The translations under genes were made by a program, and so were the position numbers. From JAAUSY01 sp964526735 (GTDB lineage Bacteria; Chloroflexota; Chloroflexia; Chloroflexales; Chloroflexaceae), in contig CAZGLO010000037.1 of NCBI GenBank assembly GCA_964526735.1, forward strand, positions 1 through 35,114: a stretch of DNA of 35,114 nucleotides, read 5' to 3'. The notes beneath the pieces are model-generated. The model saw only the letters and a list, made by a program, of their open reading frames with translations, was not told the DNA's origin and made no database searches. This document shows positions 8,173 through 16,197 of the stretch, one piece after another. Numbering within the stretch: position 1 is the first letter of the stretch; every line of letters begins with the position of its first letter.

Positions 8173-8181
8173 ACTATAGCA
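8173..8181 (-). promoter_or_regulatory. extended -10 promoter for fba
   Basis: The minus strand reads TGCTATAGT, an extended -10 of the TGnTATAAT type, about 65 bases before the fba ATG. The -35 position is a T-run rather than TTGACA, which is tolerated with an extended -10. A start site near 8166 would give a leader of about 58 bases. Confidence 0.5.
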
Positions 8182-8295
8182 TGAAGCGATTGTGAAAAAA
8201 ATCTCCAAAGGAGTAGGTTTTTTAGGGAAAATGGGTAGGCTTTTCCCTACCTGTTTGGGTAGGGGTGTGGGTAGGGGCAGCATCTCGCCCCATGA

Positions 8296-8325
8296 TACCG
8301 CAGCGCTTTGTAAAGCGCCACGGTA
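8296..8325. promoter_or_regulatory. 30-base palindrome upstream of fba
   Basis: TACCG (8296-8300) pairs with CGGTA (8321-8325), and inside it GCGCTTT (8303-8309) pairs with AAAGCGC (8312-8318) across GT, with CA on each side as an internal loop. It lies about 115 bases upstream of the candidate -10. Its symmetry fits an operator for a dimeric regulator or a strong cruciform; the regulator is unknown. Confidence 0.5.
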
Positions 8326-8445
8326 CCGCTATCACGGGCCGTAGAAAAGTGGGCGAGAGTGGGAAGAGGGTAGGAAGAGGAGTATATTGAGATCTAACGG
8401 TTGGATCTATGCATTCTGAGTTTAATCCCACTCGGGAATGGTTTT

Positions 8446-8486
8446 GCCTTGGCATTGCCTTGATATGTTTTTGGCTCTGCCAAGGC
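8446..8486. other. 9-bp inverted repeat after the Bax-inhibitor gene
   Basis: GCCTTGGCA (8446-8454) and TGCCAAGGC (8478-8486) form a perfect 9-bp stem with a 23-base loop, 10 bases past the stop of the minus-strand gene at 8496. There is no U-run, so this is at best a 3'-end stabiliser or a Rho-assisted terminator. Confidence 0.4.
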
Positions 8487-8495
8487 GTATATGGG

Positions 8496-9191
8496 CTAAT
8501 TCCGATTGCCGAAGATGCGCAAGAGCAGCAGGAACAGATTGATAAAGTCGAGGTAGAGCATCAGTGCGCCAAGAATGGCAATACGACGTACGATGGTCTC
8601 ATTGCCGGTGCTCGCCTGCGCCGCCATCTCCTTGATTTTCTGCGTATCTCGTGCAGTTAGCCCCACAAAGATGAGAATACCCGCATAGGTGATGATCCAA
8701 TAGAGCATCTCATTCTGCAGGAAGATGTTTACGACCGAAGCGATGAGAAAGCCAATCAGCGCCATCACCAGGATACTGGAAAATTTGCCCAGATCCTGCT
8801 TGGTGACGTAACCATACACACTCATCGCCCCAAACGTCCCCGCCGTGATGAAGAACGTCGTTGCGATTGAGACCGGGGTGTAGGCAAGGAAAATCATCGA
8901 CAGCGTCACGCCATTGATCAGCGAGTAGAGGAGGAAAAGTCCGGTCGCGACGGTGCCCGAGAGCTTGTTGATCGCCCCGCTGATGGCAATCACCAGGATG
9001 ATTTCCACGATGAAAAAGCCGATCAGGACGGGGCCGTTGATGAGCGAGGCGAACGAATTGGCCACATACATCGCCGTTGCGCCCGTCACCAACAATCCGG
9101 CAGTCATCCAGGCATAGACCTGGGTCATAATCCCCTGCTGCCGATAGGCATCAGTAGATTGGTATGCTGTTTCCAGCGGCTTAAACGACAT
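8496..9191 (-). CDS. Bax inhibitor-1 / YccA family membrane protein
   Basis: Seven-helix integral membrane protein of the BI-1 (UPF0005, TMBIM) family; bacterial members include BsYetJ, a pH-sensitive Ca2+ leak channel, and YccA, which modulates FtsH proteolysis. Seven hydrophobic segments fill residues about 25-225 after a soluble N-terminus, and the protein ends with the family's typical acidic-centred last helix (ALMLYLDFINLFLLLLR) and a short charged tail. The 231-residue length is usual. AAGGAG lies about 8 bases before the ATG. The gene follows the small zinc ribbon gene in the same direction. The physiological role here cannot be inferred from its neighbours. Confidence 0.9.
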   Translation of the reverse strand: MSFKPLETAYQSTDAYRQQGIMTQVYAWMTAGLLVTGATAMYVANSFASLINGPVLIGFFIVEIILVIAISGAINKLSGTVATGLFLLYSLINGVTLSMIFLAYTPVSIATTFFITAGTFGAMSVYGYVTKQDLGKFSSILVMALIGFLIASVVNIFLQNEMLYWIITYAGILIFVGLTARDTQKIKEMAAQASTGNETIVRRIAILGALMLYLDFINLFLLLLRIFGNRN

Positions 9192-9233
9192 CTCAACACT
9201 CCTTCCTCAAGCCAAAAACCGAAAGAATGTGGG

Positions 9234-9440
9234 TTATGCGTACGATTCCGGGCGGTTGCCAGGATTGAACGTCTCGTGGTTGGGCACAACCTTGAACTTG
9301 ATCGGGCTGCGCTGCTCTATCCGCAAGCTGGTGTTGCACTTGGGGTTAGCGCACACAATATTGGTGCCCACAGAGACATACGGCTGTACTGCCAACTTCT
9401 GCTTACATGTCGGACATACCACAAATTCTACTTTGGCCAT
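9234..9440 (-). CDS. small zinc ribbon protein, unknown function
   Basis: A 68-residue protein with four cysteines in two pairs, CPTC at 9-12 and CANPKC at 30-35, which should bind one Zn2+ as a zinc ribbon. It is not recognisable as a known ribosomal protein; the N-terminal layout loosely recalls LysW-type carrier proteins but lacks their acidic C-terminus. It starts 2 bases after the ftsY stop, and its ribosome binding site (AAGGGA) overlaps the last ftsY codons, so the two are translationally coupled. The link to ftsY suggests a housekeeping role, but that is inference only. Confidence 0.75.
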   Translation of the reverse strand: MAKVEFVVCPTCKQKLAVQPYVSVGTNIVCANPKCNTSLRIEQRSPIKFKVVPNHETFNPGNRPESYA

Positions 9441-9442
9441 TG

Positions 9443-10450
9443 TTATCCCTTTTCTATTGTTTGTGCTGATGGTTCGTCTATCTCAAATAGCGCATTTACG
9501 AAGCTCTCGGCGTCGAAGAGGGCCAGGTCGTCGAGCTTCTCGCCGGTGCCAACATAGCGGATAGGCCGCTCAATATCCTGCGAAACAGCAAACGCGATGC
9601 CACCCTTTGCGGTGCCATCCATCTTGGTAATCGCCACATCGGTCACGTCTGACGATTTCAAGAATGCTTTTGCCTGCAACACGCCATTTTGCCCCGTCGT
9701 GGCGTCGATGACGAGCAACACCTCGTGCGGCGCATCAGGGACACGGCGCTTGATCACATTCGTGAGCTTCTCAAGCTCCTTCATCAGGTTATATTTGGCG
9801 TGCAACCGGCCCGCCGTATCCACAATGAGGATGTCGGTCTCTTGCTTGACCGCCTCATCCACCGCCTCATAGACCACCGCGCCCGAATCAGCCCCCTGTT
9901 CGCGGCTGATAACCGGCACACCTGCGCGCTCTGCCCAGATCTGTAGCTGTTCGACGGCGGCGGCACGGAAGGTATCGCCTGCCGCAACCAGCACGCTTTT
10001 GTCCATACGGCGGTAGCGCTGGCAGAGCTTGGCGATGAGCGTTGTCTTGCCAGCGCCATTCACCCCCACCACCAAGATGACGTAGGGCGTGGTATCGGGT
10101 TTGGCTTGTGTGGTGTAGCGCTGGAGCGTCTCAACCATCTCCGCCTTGAGCATTTCGCGGGCTTCTTTGGCCTTCTTGATGCCGTAGCGGTTACAGCGGT
10201 CTTTCGTGCGGTTGACGAGGTAGAGAGAGGTCTCCACCCCCACATCCGCCTGGATAAGTATCTCTTCCAGCTCGTCCCACAGCTCATCAGTGATGGGTTC
10301 GTCGCCGGAAAAGAGCTTTGCTATCTGCCCAAAAAGCCCCTGCCGCGATTTTTCAAGCCCTTCCTCAACCTTTTTTTCTTCTTGTTGGGCTTCTTCCTCC
10401 GTACGCGGGGCATCTTTGCCAGATTTAAATAGCCGTTTGAAAAGAGACAT
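9443..10450 (-). CDS. ftsY: signal recognition particle receptor FtsY
   Basis: SRP-type GTPase that docks ribosome-SRP-nascent chain complexes at the membrane. An acidic, Glu-rich A-region of about 45 residues is followed by the N domain and then the G domain: G1 GVNGAGKT at about 129-136, DTFRAAA at 159-165, DTAGR at 211-215 and TKMDGTAKGG near residue 270. The ATG at 10450 (335 residues) has AAGGGA with good spacing; an in-frame ATG at 10474 lacks one. The zinc ribbon gene follows immediately. Confidence 0.97.
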   Translation of the reverse strand: MSLFKRLFKSGKDAPRTEEEAQQEEKKVEEGLEKSRQGLFGQIAKLFSGDEPITDELWDELEEILIQADVGVETSLYLVNRTKDRCNRYGIKKAKEAREMLKAEMVETLQRYTTQAKPDTTPYVILVVGVNGAGKTTLIAKLCQRYRRMDKSVLVAAGDTFRAAAVEQLQIWAERAGVPVISREQGADSGAVVYEAVDEAVKQETDILIVDTAGRLHAKYNLMKELEKLTNVIKRRVPDAPHEVLLVIDATTGQNGVLQAKAFLKSSDVTDVAITKMDGTAKGGIAFAVSQDIERPIRYVGTGEKLDDLALFDAESFVNALFEIDEPSAQTIEKG

Positions 10451-10517
10451 ATGTTCCCTTGCCAATAAATGCAAATAAGCGTTGGTATTATCTATATTAT
10501 CACAATATTATCACGTG

Positions 10518-10895
10518 TTATGCCCAACCGAGGTTGTCGCCTGCTCCGGCGGCTCCCCCTGAGGTTCCCTCGCCACCCATTTCCTCCTCAAGCATCTGCT
10601 CAACCATCTCATCCCAATCCTCTCCCGCATCATCGCCAAGATGTCGGCCCATTTTCTTGGCCCATTCGGCAACGGAACGGGGGTCGTTTTCGTCGATACC
10701 GGAGAGCATAGAAGGGTCTGCAAGCGCTTCCAGCCGATTTTCTTCGGAGGTCAGCGTGGAAAAGCGCGAAATCGCCCGCTCTACCGCGTCGCTTTGGCAG
10801 CGGGGGCAGGCAAGATCGGACGGGTCGGAGAAGCCACGGACGAGTTTCTGAAACCGCCCGCGGCATTGTTGGCATATATATTCGTAAATCGGCAT
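10518..10895 (-). CDS. FmdB-family zinc ribbon protein
   Basis: Begins MPIYEYICQQCRGRF, the signature of the FmdB 'putative regulatory protein' family, with cysteine pairs at residues 8/11 and 30/33 forming a zinc ribbon. The remaining C-terminal half is acidic and ends in a Gly/Ala-rich tail of low complexity. Members are named after a formamidase/amidase regulator, but most have no proven role. The ATG at 10895 is chosen because GAGGG lies about 6 bases upstream; a GTG two codons earlier is possible. The gene stands between ftsY and the NAD(P)HX repair gene, same strand. Confidence 0.85.
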   Translation of the reverse strand: MPIYEYICQQCRGRFQKLVRGFSDPSDLACPRCQSDAVERAISRFSTLTSEENRLEALADPSMLSGIDENDPRSVAEWAKKMGRHLGDDAGEDWDEMVEQMLEEEMGGEGTSGGAAGAGDNLGWA

Positions 10896-10946
10896 ATACA
10901 CCCTCTTTCACTATAACTGCTCGCATCAGAGCAATGCTCTTCAGCC

Positions 10947-12854
10947 TTATGACGACATTTCTGCCTTTATTTGCTTGATCACCCGCGGCAATCGCAAGAG
11001 AAGGTCGCTCGCCAAGGCACCCGTGTCGCCCAACTCATCCCGCACCAACGTACCGGCACCGGCGTGGAGATAAACCCCCAACACCGCCGCGTCAAAGTGC
11101 GACAGCCCTTGCGCCAACAAACCAGCTATCACCCCTGCAAGGACATCTCCCGTACCGGCGGTGGCGAGGGCGGGGTTGCCCAAGGAGTGGACAGCCACCC
11201 GTCCATCCGGCGCGGCAATGACCGTCGTGGCGGCCTTGAGCACGACATATTGTCCCCATTCAGCCGCGGCATCGGTCGCAACCTTCACCAGGTCATTGTC
11301 GAGCGTGTCGGTATCAAGCAACCGTTTCATCTCGCCCGGGTGCGGCGTCAAGACGAACCGCTCTTTGGGGACGTGGTTATGCCAATCCTTCGTTTCGGCG
11401 AGGATGTTGAGCGCATCGGCGTCTAGCACCGTCGGCGGCAATTCCTCCGGCGTGATGGGGTGCTCATCGTCGCTCTGCTCTTTTGCGGGAGGCTCTTCCT
11501 TTTGCTTGTCGACCTTGAGCAGGTGAAACCCAACCGGCGTCTGCGATTTGGGCTTGGCGGGCGAGAGAGAGGTTTCTGTTGCGGATTCTGACGATCCTTG
11601 TGATCCCTGCGCCCCCTGCGCTCCCTGCGCCCCTTGCGGTTGAAACCCGACCCGCGACTGTGCTTTACTGGTGTCGATGCCAAGCAAGAGCGCAATGAAC
11701 TTCCTGGTCGGCTCTTCTTTGCCTATCCCCGGCCCCACCAACAGCGCCTGATATGCCCCAAGCTGTTTGAGGAGTTCCTCCGCCGACCGCGGGCCAAGCA
11801 CCCCAATATCTGCCTCTGGCAGCGGGAGGAGGGTGATTTCAGGGGGACGGCTGGACGCCATCATAATGCTGCGCGCGGTTGAGAGCGTGACAATGCCTGC
11901 CCCCGCCCGCGCTGCGCCAGAAACCGCAAGTGTGGCTGCGCCCGGATAGTGTAATGACCCCGCCACGACAGCGACCTTACCAAAGGTGCCTTTGTGAGAA
12001 TCGGCGGGCCGCGTCGGTAGGAGGGTATGTGCACGTTCAGCGGTGATGGTTTCACTCATAAGTTGCTCCACAAGATCGTTCGGAAGACCAATTTCGGCAA
12101 GAGTGATATCTCCTGCATAGGTTCTGCCCGGGTAGAGAAAAAGCCCATATTTGGCAAGCCCCGTGGCAATCGTTTTATCCGCCCGTATCGCCACTCCCAT
12201 CACCCGTCCATCGTCGGAATGGATGCCCGTTGGCACATCGATAGCAAGCACGATAGGGGCAAGAGGAGGAGCCAATGTCGGCTCAAGAGCGGCGTTGTTG
12301 TGAGAATGGGTGGCATGCGAAGGGGGAGATGGGTGGGGAGATGAGCTGTGAGCCGAGTTAGATGATCGATGGCGGCGTTCGGCGGCGTTGGTATGCTCTA
12401 CAACCGTCGCCAACGCCCCCTCCACCCGCCGACTGATGCCCATCCCCAACAGCGCATCGATCACCACATCGGCGCGGGCAAGCTCACGGCGGAGGGTCTC
12501 GCGCGTTTCGTCGATGCTGGCGTCAATCTCCCTGATCACCCGCTCACGGCAGCGTTGCCAATTGACATCGTTCTTGGCAGTCTTGCCACTCTTGGCATTG
12601 GAACGGTTCCAGAGATAGAGCGTCACGTGCGCACCGGCGTCGTGGAGATGGCGTGCGGCAACTAACCCATCCCCGCCATTGTTTCCCGGCCCGACCAGCA
12701 CAATCACCCGCCGTCCGCGGGCATCGCCAAGCGTGCGGAGGGCTTCTTGCGCCACGCCCCACCCGGCATGCTCCATAAGCGCTTCCCACGTTGCGCCTTT
12801 GTCAACAGCGGCTTGTTCAAGACGACGCATCTGTTCGGTCGTTACAAGATGCAT
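10947..12854 (-). CDS. nnrED: bifunctional NAD(P)HX epimerase/dehydratase
   Basis: Repairs hydrated NADH/NADPH: the N-terminal epimerase interconverts R- and S-NAD(P)HX and the C-terminal ribokinase-like domain dehydrates the S form. NGGDG lies at 59-63 and DALLGMG at 133-139 (epimerase). GTFGKVAVVAGS (289-300), TPHPGEM (503-509) and the late AGTGDVLAG motif mark the dehydratase. The fused form is common. This one is long (635 residues) because of two low-complexity inserts: a His/Ser/Pro-rich one at about 156-199 and a second at about 394-474 with a GAQ-type repeat and a charged stretch. Both fall between conserved blocks and are probably surface loops. AGGAAG precedes the ATG at 12854. Confidence 0.93.
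   Translation of the reverse strand: MHLVTTEQMRRLEQAAVDKGATWEALMEHAGWGVAQEALRTLGDARGRRVIVLVGPGNNGGDGLVAARHLHDAGAHVTLYLWNRSNAKSGKTAKNDVNWQRCRERVIREIDASIDETRETLRRELARADVVIDALLGMGISRRVEGALATVVEHTNAAERRHRSSNSAHSSSPHPSPPSHATHSHNNAALEPTLAPPLAPIVLAIDVPTGIHSDDGRVMGVAIRADKTIATGLAKYGLFLYPGRTYAGDITLAEIGLPNDLVEQLMSETITAERAHTLLPTRPADSHKGTFGKVAVVAGSLHYPGAATLAVSGAARAGAGIVTLSTARSIMMASSRPPEITLLPLPEADIGVLGPRSAEELLKQLGAYQALLVGPGIGKEEPTRKFIALLLGIDTSKAQSRVGFQPQGAQGAQGAQGSQGSSESATETSLSPAKPKSQTPVGFHLLKVDKQKEEPPAKEQSDDEHPITPEELPPTVLDADALNILAETKDWHNHVPKERFVLTPHPGEMKRLLDTDTLDNDLVKVATDAAAEWGQYVVLKAATTVIAAPDGRVAVHSLGNPALATAGTGDVLAGVIAGLLAQGLSHFDAAVLGVYLHAGAGTLVRDELGDTGALASDLLLRLPRVIKQIKAEMSS
11605..11640. repeat. 9-bp tandem repeat inside nnrED
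   Basis: Four 9-bp units of the form CCCTGCGCC, CCCTGCGCT, CCCTGCGCC and CCTTGCGGT lie in frame and encode the repeated Gln-Gly-Ala of the second insert. Being a multiple of three, copy-number change would not break the gene. Confidence 0.75.
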
Positions 12855-12948
12855 AATGCTTCCTGATAAGAGAGAAAAGGACAGTCCTTACTCCGTTGGC
12901 ATAATGCGAAAGAAGAAAGGCCTGTCCTTCTGATTATAGCAAATATTC

Positions 12949-13986
12949 TCAGTGATCGGCAAAGGAATGGCTTGCCGCAGCAGAAACTTTGCCCGATTGG
13001 CCCGATTGGCCCGATTGGCCTGATTGGCCCGACCCTTTGATCACCCGCCCGGACGGGTCAAGGCCAGAGAGCAATGGCCGCCGCAGGACAAGCAAGCTAA
13101 AGATCACTATTGAACTCCAATAGGCCGCCGCCATCGCCAGGTGAAGCGCCCGCAAAATCAAGGGCATCGCCAACAGCGAGTTGGCCCCACCAAGCGTCGC
13201 CTGGGTCATCAGCAGCGCCCCCGCCAGCAACACCCATTGCAGCAGGACATAGTCGCGCCACCGGCGGATTGCGGTGTAGATGAAGACCCACAGCATTAGG
13301 AGCACAACCGTGTAGGCCACAAAACGGTGCGTCATGTGGATGAAGACGGCAATGCCGCCCGTGGTGGGGAGCAATTCGCCGTTGCAGTCGGGGAAACCAA
13401 CGCACGCCAACCCCGACCCCGTTCCGGCCACCGTCCCGCCAATCAGCACAAGTACCCACGAGGCGAGCATCGTGCCCAACACCAACATACGGTAGGTCTT
13501 CGCTTGGCTGACTTCAATCTCGTTGGGCGGGTTGGCCGACCGCATCATCTTGCCAATGCCGTGGTCTTCCACGTGCATCGCCGCGACGGGTATCACCAAA
13601 CAAGCCAGCATCACGGTTTGGGTGCCGACCATCGTCACAACAAACAACCACGAAGCATCAAACCACAGCGCGACCGCATTGATGAGTGCTTGCCCGACCA
13701 AGAGCACTGCCGCAACCAGTGGTGGTCGCCATACCCACCTGTCAGGCTCGTCGTGCCGCATCTGCCAGCCCATCAGCGCGACGATAACCACGGCCACCAA
13801 CGTGAGCAGCCGATTGACCAGCTCAAGCAACGCCCCGCCATCAGGGGGGATGAGGCTCCCGCCGCAGAGCGGCCACCCAGGACACGAAATCTCGCTGCCG
13901 GTGATGCGCACCACCCCGCTCACCACGATGAGGAGGTAGAGGGCAAGAGCAGAGGCAATGAGGAGATGATGATAGATCTTTCTCAT
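12949..13986 (-). CDS. ctaA: heme A synthase, CtaA/COX15 family
   Basis: Eight-helix membrane enzyme that oxidises the C8 methyl of heme O to a formyl, making heme A for aa3-type oxidases. Two pseudo-symmetric halves are visible, each with its extracytoplasmic cysteine pair (Cys35/Cys41 and Cys195/Cys201). C-half heme ligands His220 (HMTHR) and His282 (RALHL) are present. In the N-half the catalytic Glu55 is kept, but the position equivalent to B. subtilis His60 is Asn58 (ELVNR), and no His is found at the His123 equivalent. After the last helix comes a tail of about 30 residues with four GQS-type repeats. The downstream-transcribed cytochrome c gene context supports a respiratory role. GGAAAG lies about 11 bases before the ATG. 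Confidence 0.85.
   Translation of the reverse strand: MRKIYHHLLIASALALYLLIVVSGVVRITGSEISCPGWPLCGGSLIPPDGGALLELVNRLLTLVAVVIVALMGWQMRHDEPDRWVWRPPLVAAVLLVGQALINAVALWFDASWLFVVTMVGTQTVMLACLVIPVAAMHVEDHGIGKMMRSANPPNEIEVSQAKTYRMLVLGTMLASWVLVLIGGTVAGTGSGLACVGFPDCNGELLPTTGGIAVFIHMTHRFVAYTVVLLMLWVFIYTAIRRWRDYVLLQWVLLAGALLMTQATLGGANSLLAMPLILRALHLAMAAAYWSSIVIFSLLVLRRPLLSGLDPSGRVIKGSGQSGQSGQSGQSGKVSAAASHSFADH
12992..13027. repeat. 9-bp tandem repeat at the ctaA 3' end
   Basis: Four 9-bp units of CCCGATTGG (the last is CCTGATTGG) follow each other without gaps and encode the Gly-Gln-Ser repeat of the cytoplasmic or disordered CtaA tail. A partial fifth unit follows. Confidence 0.85.
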
Positions 13987-14026
13987 GATTCTATTCTTTC
14001 CAATACATATGCGGATGCGATATATC

Positions 14027-14611
14027 CTACTTCAGGGTGTCGAGATAGGCAACAATCGCATCAAGTTCCTGCTCCGAGAGGTTCATATTGGGCATTTGTG
14101 TGCCGGGCTTGATGTCGTGCGGGTGCTGCAGCCATTCGCGCAGGTTTTCTGGGCTATAGGTCACTGTCTCCGCAATCTTATCACGGCTGGCGACGTGGGT
14201 CAGCTCCGGCCCGACCGTCCCCACCTCGCTGACGCCTTGAACCGTATGGCATCCAAAGCAGCCCTTGGTGCGGAAGACCATCTCGCCCCGCGCCACCAAC
14301 GATTGTGATGCACCATCTCCGCCCTCGGCGGCGCTAGCAATACCTGCTGTCACCTGCGAAGGCGGGATAACCCCCGCCAACACCGTCTGGAGTGGCCACG
14401 CCACCACAAGCCCCACCACCACGGCAGGAGCAATAGTCGTGGTCACCCCGCGCCAAAACCGCGACGAATCAAAGCCTTCGGTGCTTTCGGTTTGATAGGC
14501 AAAGCTTGAGCGCGAGAGTACCCCCTCCTTGATGACGATAAAAGCAATGACCACCACCCAGAAGATAGCCCAACTGAGGTTTGATAAGAGGTAGATCTGA
14601 GAGCTTGTCAT
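14027..14611 (-). CDS. membrane-anchored c-type cytochrome
   Basis: A 194-residue protein with two N-terminal hydrophobic segments (about 8-27 and 61-82) followed by a single class I cytochrome c domain. The heme motif is CFGCH at residues 118-122, with Met173 (TQMPNM) as the likely sixth ligand. The layout, two helices then a cytochrome c domain, resembles oxidase-associated or bc-complex-associated cytochromes. It lies 40 bases upstream of ctaA in the same direction, so both probably serve one respiratory chain. No oxidase subunits lie in the window, so the exact complex is unknown. Confidence 0.88.
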   Translation of the reverse strand: MTSSQIYLLSNLSWAIFWVVVIAFIVIKEGVLSRSSFAYQTESTEGFDSSRFWRGVTTTIAPAVVVGLVVAWPLQTVLAGVIPPSQVTAGIASAAEGGDGASQSLVARGEMVFRTKGCFGCHTVQGVSEVGTVGPELTHVASRDKIAETVTYSPENLREWLQHPHDIKPGTQMPNMNLSEQELDAIVAYLDTLK

Positions 14612-14634
14612 AGGTTCACGCCTTTCTGCGTTCG

Positions 14635-16197
14635 TTAGTTCGTTGGCCTGTAGTGTGAGCCAATCAGTGAGATGTCCGTGGCACGAGAATCGTAGTCGTG
14701 CCCGTTTGCATAGACCTCAATACTGCGGAGATAACGCGCTTCGGGGAGCCATTCGTCATCGCGTAGCTCTATCTGTAGGTGAAACCACTCGTGGGGCGCA
14801 ATTTCATAGTAGGTAATGCCGGGTGCCCGCTCTAAGGTTGCTGTTGGGTCGTGTGGGTGATGATTGATGTAGGCGCAGACCACCCGTTCCTGCTCTGGAT
14901 CGGTGGGTTGGTGCTCCTTGACGACAAAGCGCACCATAATGGGGCATTCTGTGCCGCGCTCGCCCGCCAACGGCACCGATTGATGCAGAATGCGCACCCA
15001 CGCCGAAAAGACCAGCGACCGATATTCAGAAATATCTATGCCTTTGTTCTGCGGCCCAAGCTTTTGAATGACGCCAGTGGTAAAGCCGGTCGTTTCGCCG
15101 CTCTGCCGGAAAAACCACGCCGCGGTGTTGTCTTCCGACGGCGGGCAGGTCTCATCGTTGGTGTAGTACGATTGCGGGGCGCAGCCGTGGGCGATGCGGA
15201 AGAACCCTGATGCCCCTGCTTCAGCCGGCCCACTGTAGACTTGCCACGTATGTGCTTTGGGGAGCGTTGGCTGATCGGTGACCGTCGTATTGTTATACTC
15301 TTTTTCGGTATATTGGCTGAAACTGCCATCGCGGATTAATTCCCAGACGGCGGGGAGAGGCGCGACCGGCGTGCCCATCGAGTCGATCAGCACACGCTGT
15401 CCGGCGACGATAGTCACTTCGCGCTCATCCTGATAGATGGTCGCGCTGCCAGCCCGCACGGCGACATCAATAATCGTTGGCTCAAAGCGCGTCTCGCCAG
15501 AAACGACGATCCGGCGCTCAATCGGGCGACTTTCGATGCTATAGCTTCCGCCTGGCGCAAACTTCACCCGTGCTCCGCCCACCTCAACCAGGAATCTGTT
15601 TGTCTCATAGGGCTGGTCGCCGCGCAAATCGTAGCGGATATAGCCATCGCGTTGGAAAAGCTCAACTACCTGTTCACGGTTATTCCATTGGCTCGTTTTG
15701 AGCGTTTTGAGCTGTAGATCGGCCTTCGCCCACATATCAATCGTGCTTTGGTCGAAGAGGCGTATCGTGGCGACTTGGCCATAACCAGCCGAACTAGCAA
15801 TCGCCACGCGATCCCCCTCCTCCAACGACTGCCCATCATTGGCCTTCTCAAAAATAGAGTGTGCTTTGCGCTGCCACGTGACCAGATCCATCGGGGTGCG
15901 GACGATGAGGGTGGCCGTGCGGAGGGTCATGGCGTAGGTGCGGTATGACCAAACCGCATACCCAACAGAGAGCAAGATGGTGCAATTGACCAGAAAGCCA
16001 AGCAAGATAGTCACCCACGCCAAACGCAGTGTCCGTTGGCGGTGATGGCCTTCTTGGCGTTCCGAAGGCTCGTTGCGGTCGGGAGGAATAGGACGCTCTA
16101 CGCAGGCTCCTGGCTGAGCACGTTGAGTACGTATCGTTTCCTGGCCCTGTTTCAGGAGATGACTACCCTTCACCGAATCGTGCGCGGTGGAAGCCAC
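14635..16197 (-). CDS. FecR-domain-like membrane protein
   Basis: Large protein with a basic cytoplasmic N-terminus, one membrane helix at about 57-85 and an extracytoplasmic region. The middle part (about 150-290) has beta-rich FecR-like features: repeated short strands, the VELFQRDGYIRYDLR block and an AGQRVLIDSMGTPV segment. The C-terminal 200 residues look like a beta-sandwich with four cysteines, possibly carbohydrate binding. FecR domains elsewhere transduce signals to ECF sigma factors, but there is no sigma factor here. The apparent GTG start at 16197 sits inside a palindrome of the adjoining transposon remnant, so the first 40-50 residues may not be native. A GTG near 16173 is an alternative. 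The function is unknown. Confidence 0.65.
   Translation of the reverse strand: MASTAHDSVKGSHLLKQGQETIRTQRAQPGACVERPIPPDRNEPSERQEGHHRQRTLRLAWVTILLGFLVNCTILLSVGYAVWSYRTYAMTLRTATLIVRTPMDLVTWQRKAHSIFEKANDGQSLEEGDRVAIASSAGYGQVATIRLFDQSTIDMWAKADLQLKTLKTSQWNNREQVVELFQRDGYIRYDLRGDQPYETNRFLVEVGGARVKFAPGGSYSIESRPIERRIVVSGETRFEPTIIDVAVRAGSATIYQDEREVTIVAGQRVLIDSMGTPVAPLPAVWELIRDGSFSQYTEKEYNNTTVTDQPTLPKAHTWQVYSGPAEAGASGFFRIAHGCAPQSYYTNDETCPPSEDNTAAWFFRQSGETTGFTTGVIQKLGPQNKGIDISEYRSLVFSAWVRILHQSVPLAGERGTECPIMVRFVVKEHQPTDPEQERVVCAYINHHPHDPTATLERAPGITYYEIAPHEWFHLQIELRDDEWLPEARYLRSIEVYANGHDYDSRATDISLIGSHYRPTN

Larger units (their letters stand above)
8109..8495. promoter_or_regulatory. upstream region of the CBB cluster
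   Basis: This 387-base stretch has no convincing gene. It holds, in transcription order on the minus strand, an inverted repeat just after the Bax-inhibitor gene, G-rich runs on the plus strand, a 30-base palindrome, an A/T-rich hairpin (about 8192-8226) and an extended -10 promoter. It is the natural control region for fba and probably for the whole cluster. No cbbR gene lies beside it. Confidence 0.6.

Noticed and set aside
8192..8226. A/T-rich hairpin with T-run on the minus strand as a terminator of the Bax-inhibitor gene
   Set aside because: The stem has only a 4-bp GC core and lies about 270 bases beyond the gene, directly upstream of the fba -10; it may instead be part of the promoter. 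Not called as a terminator.
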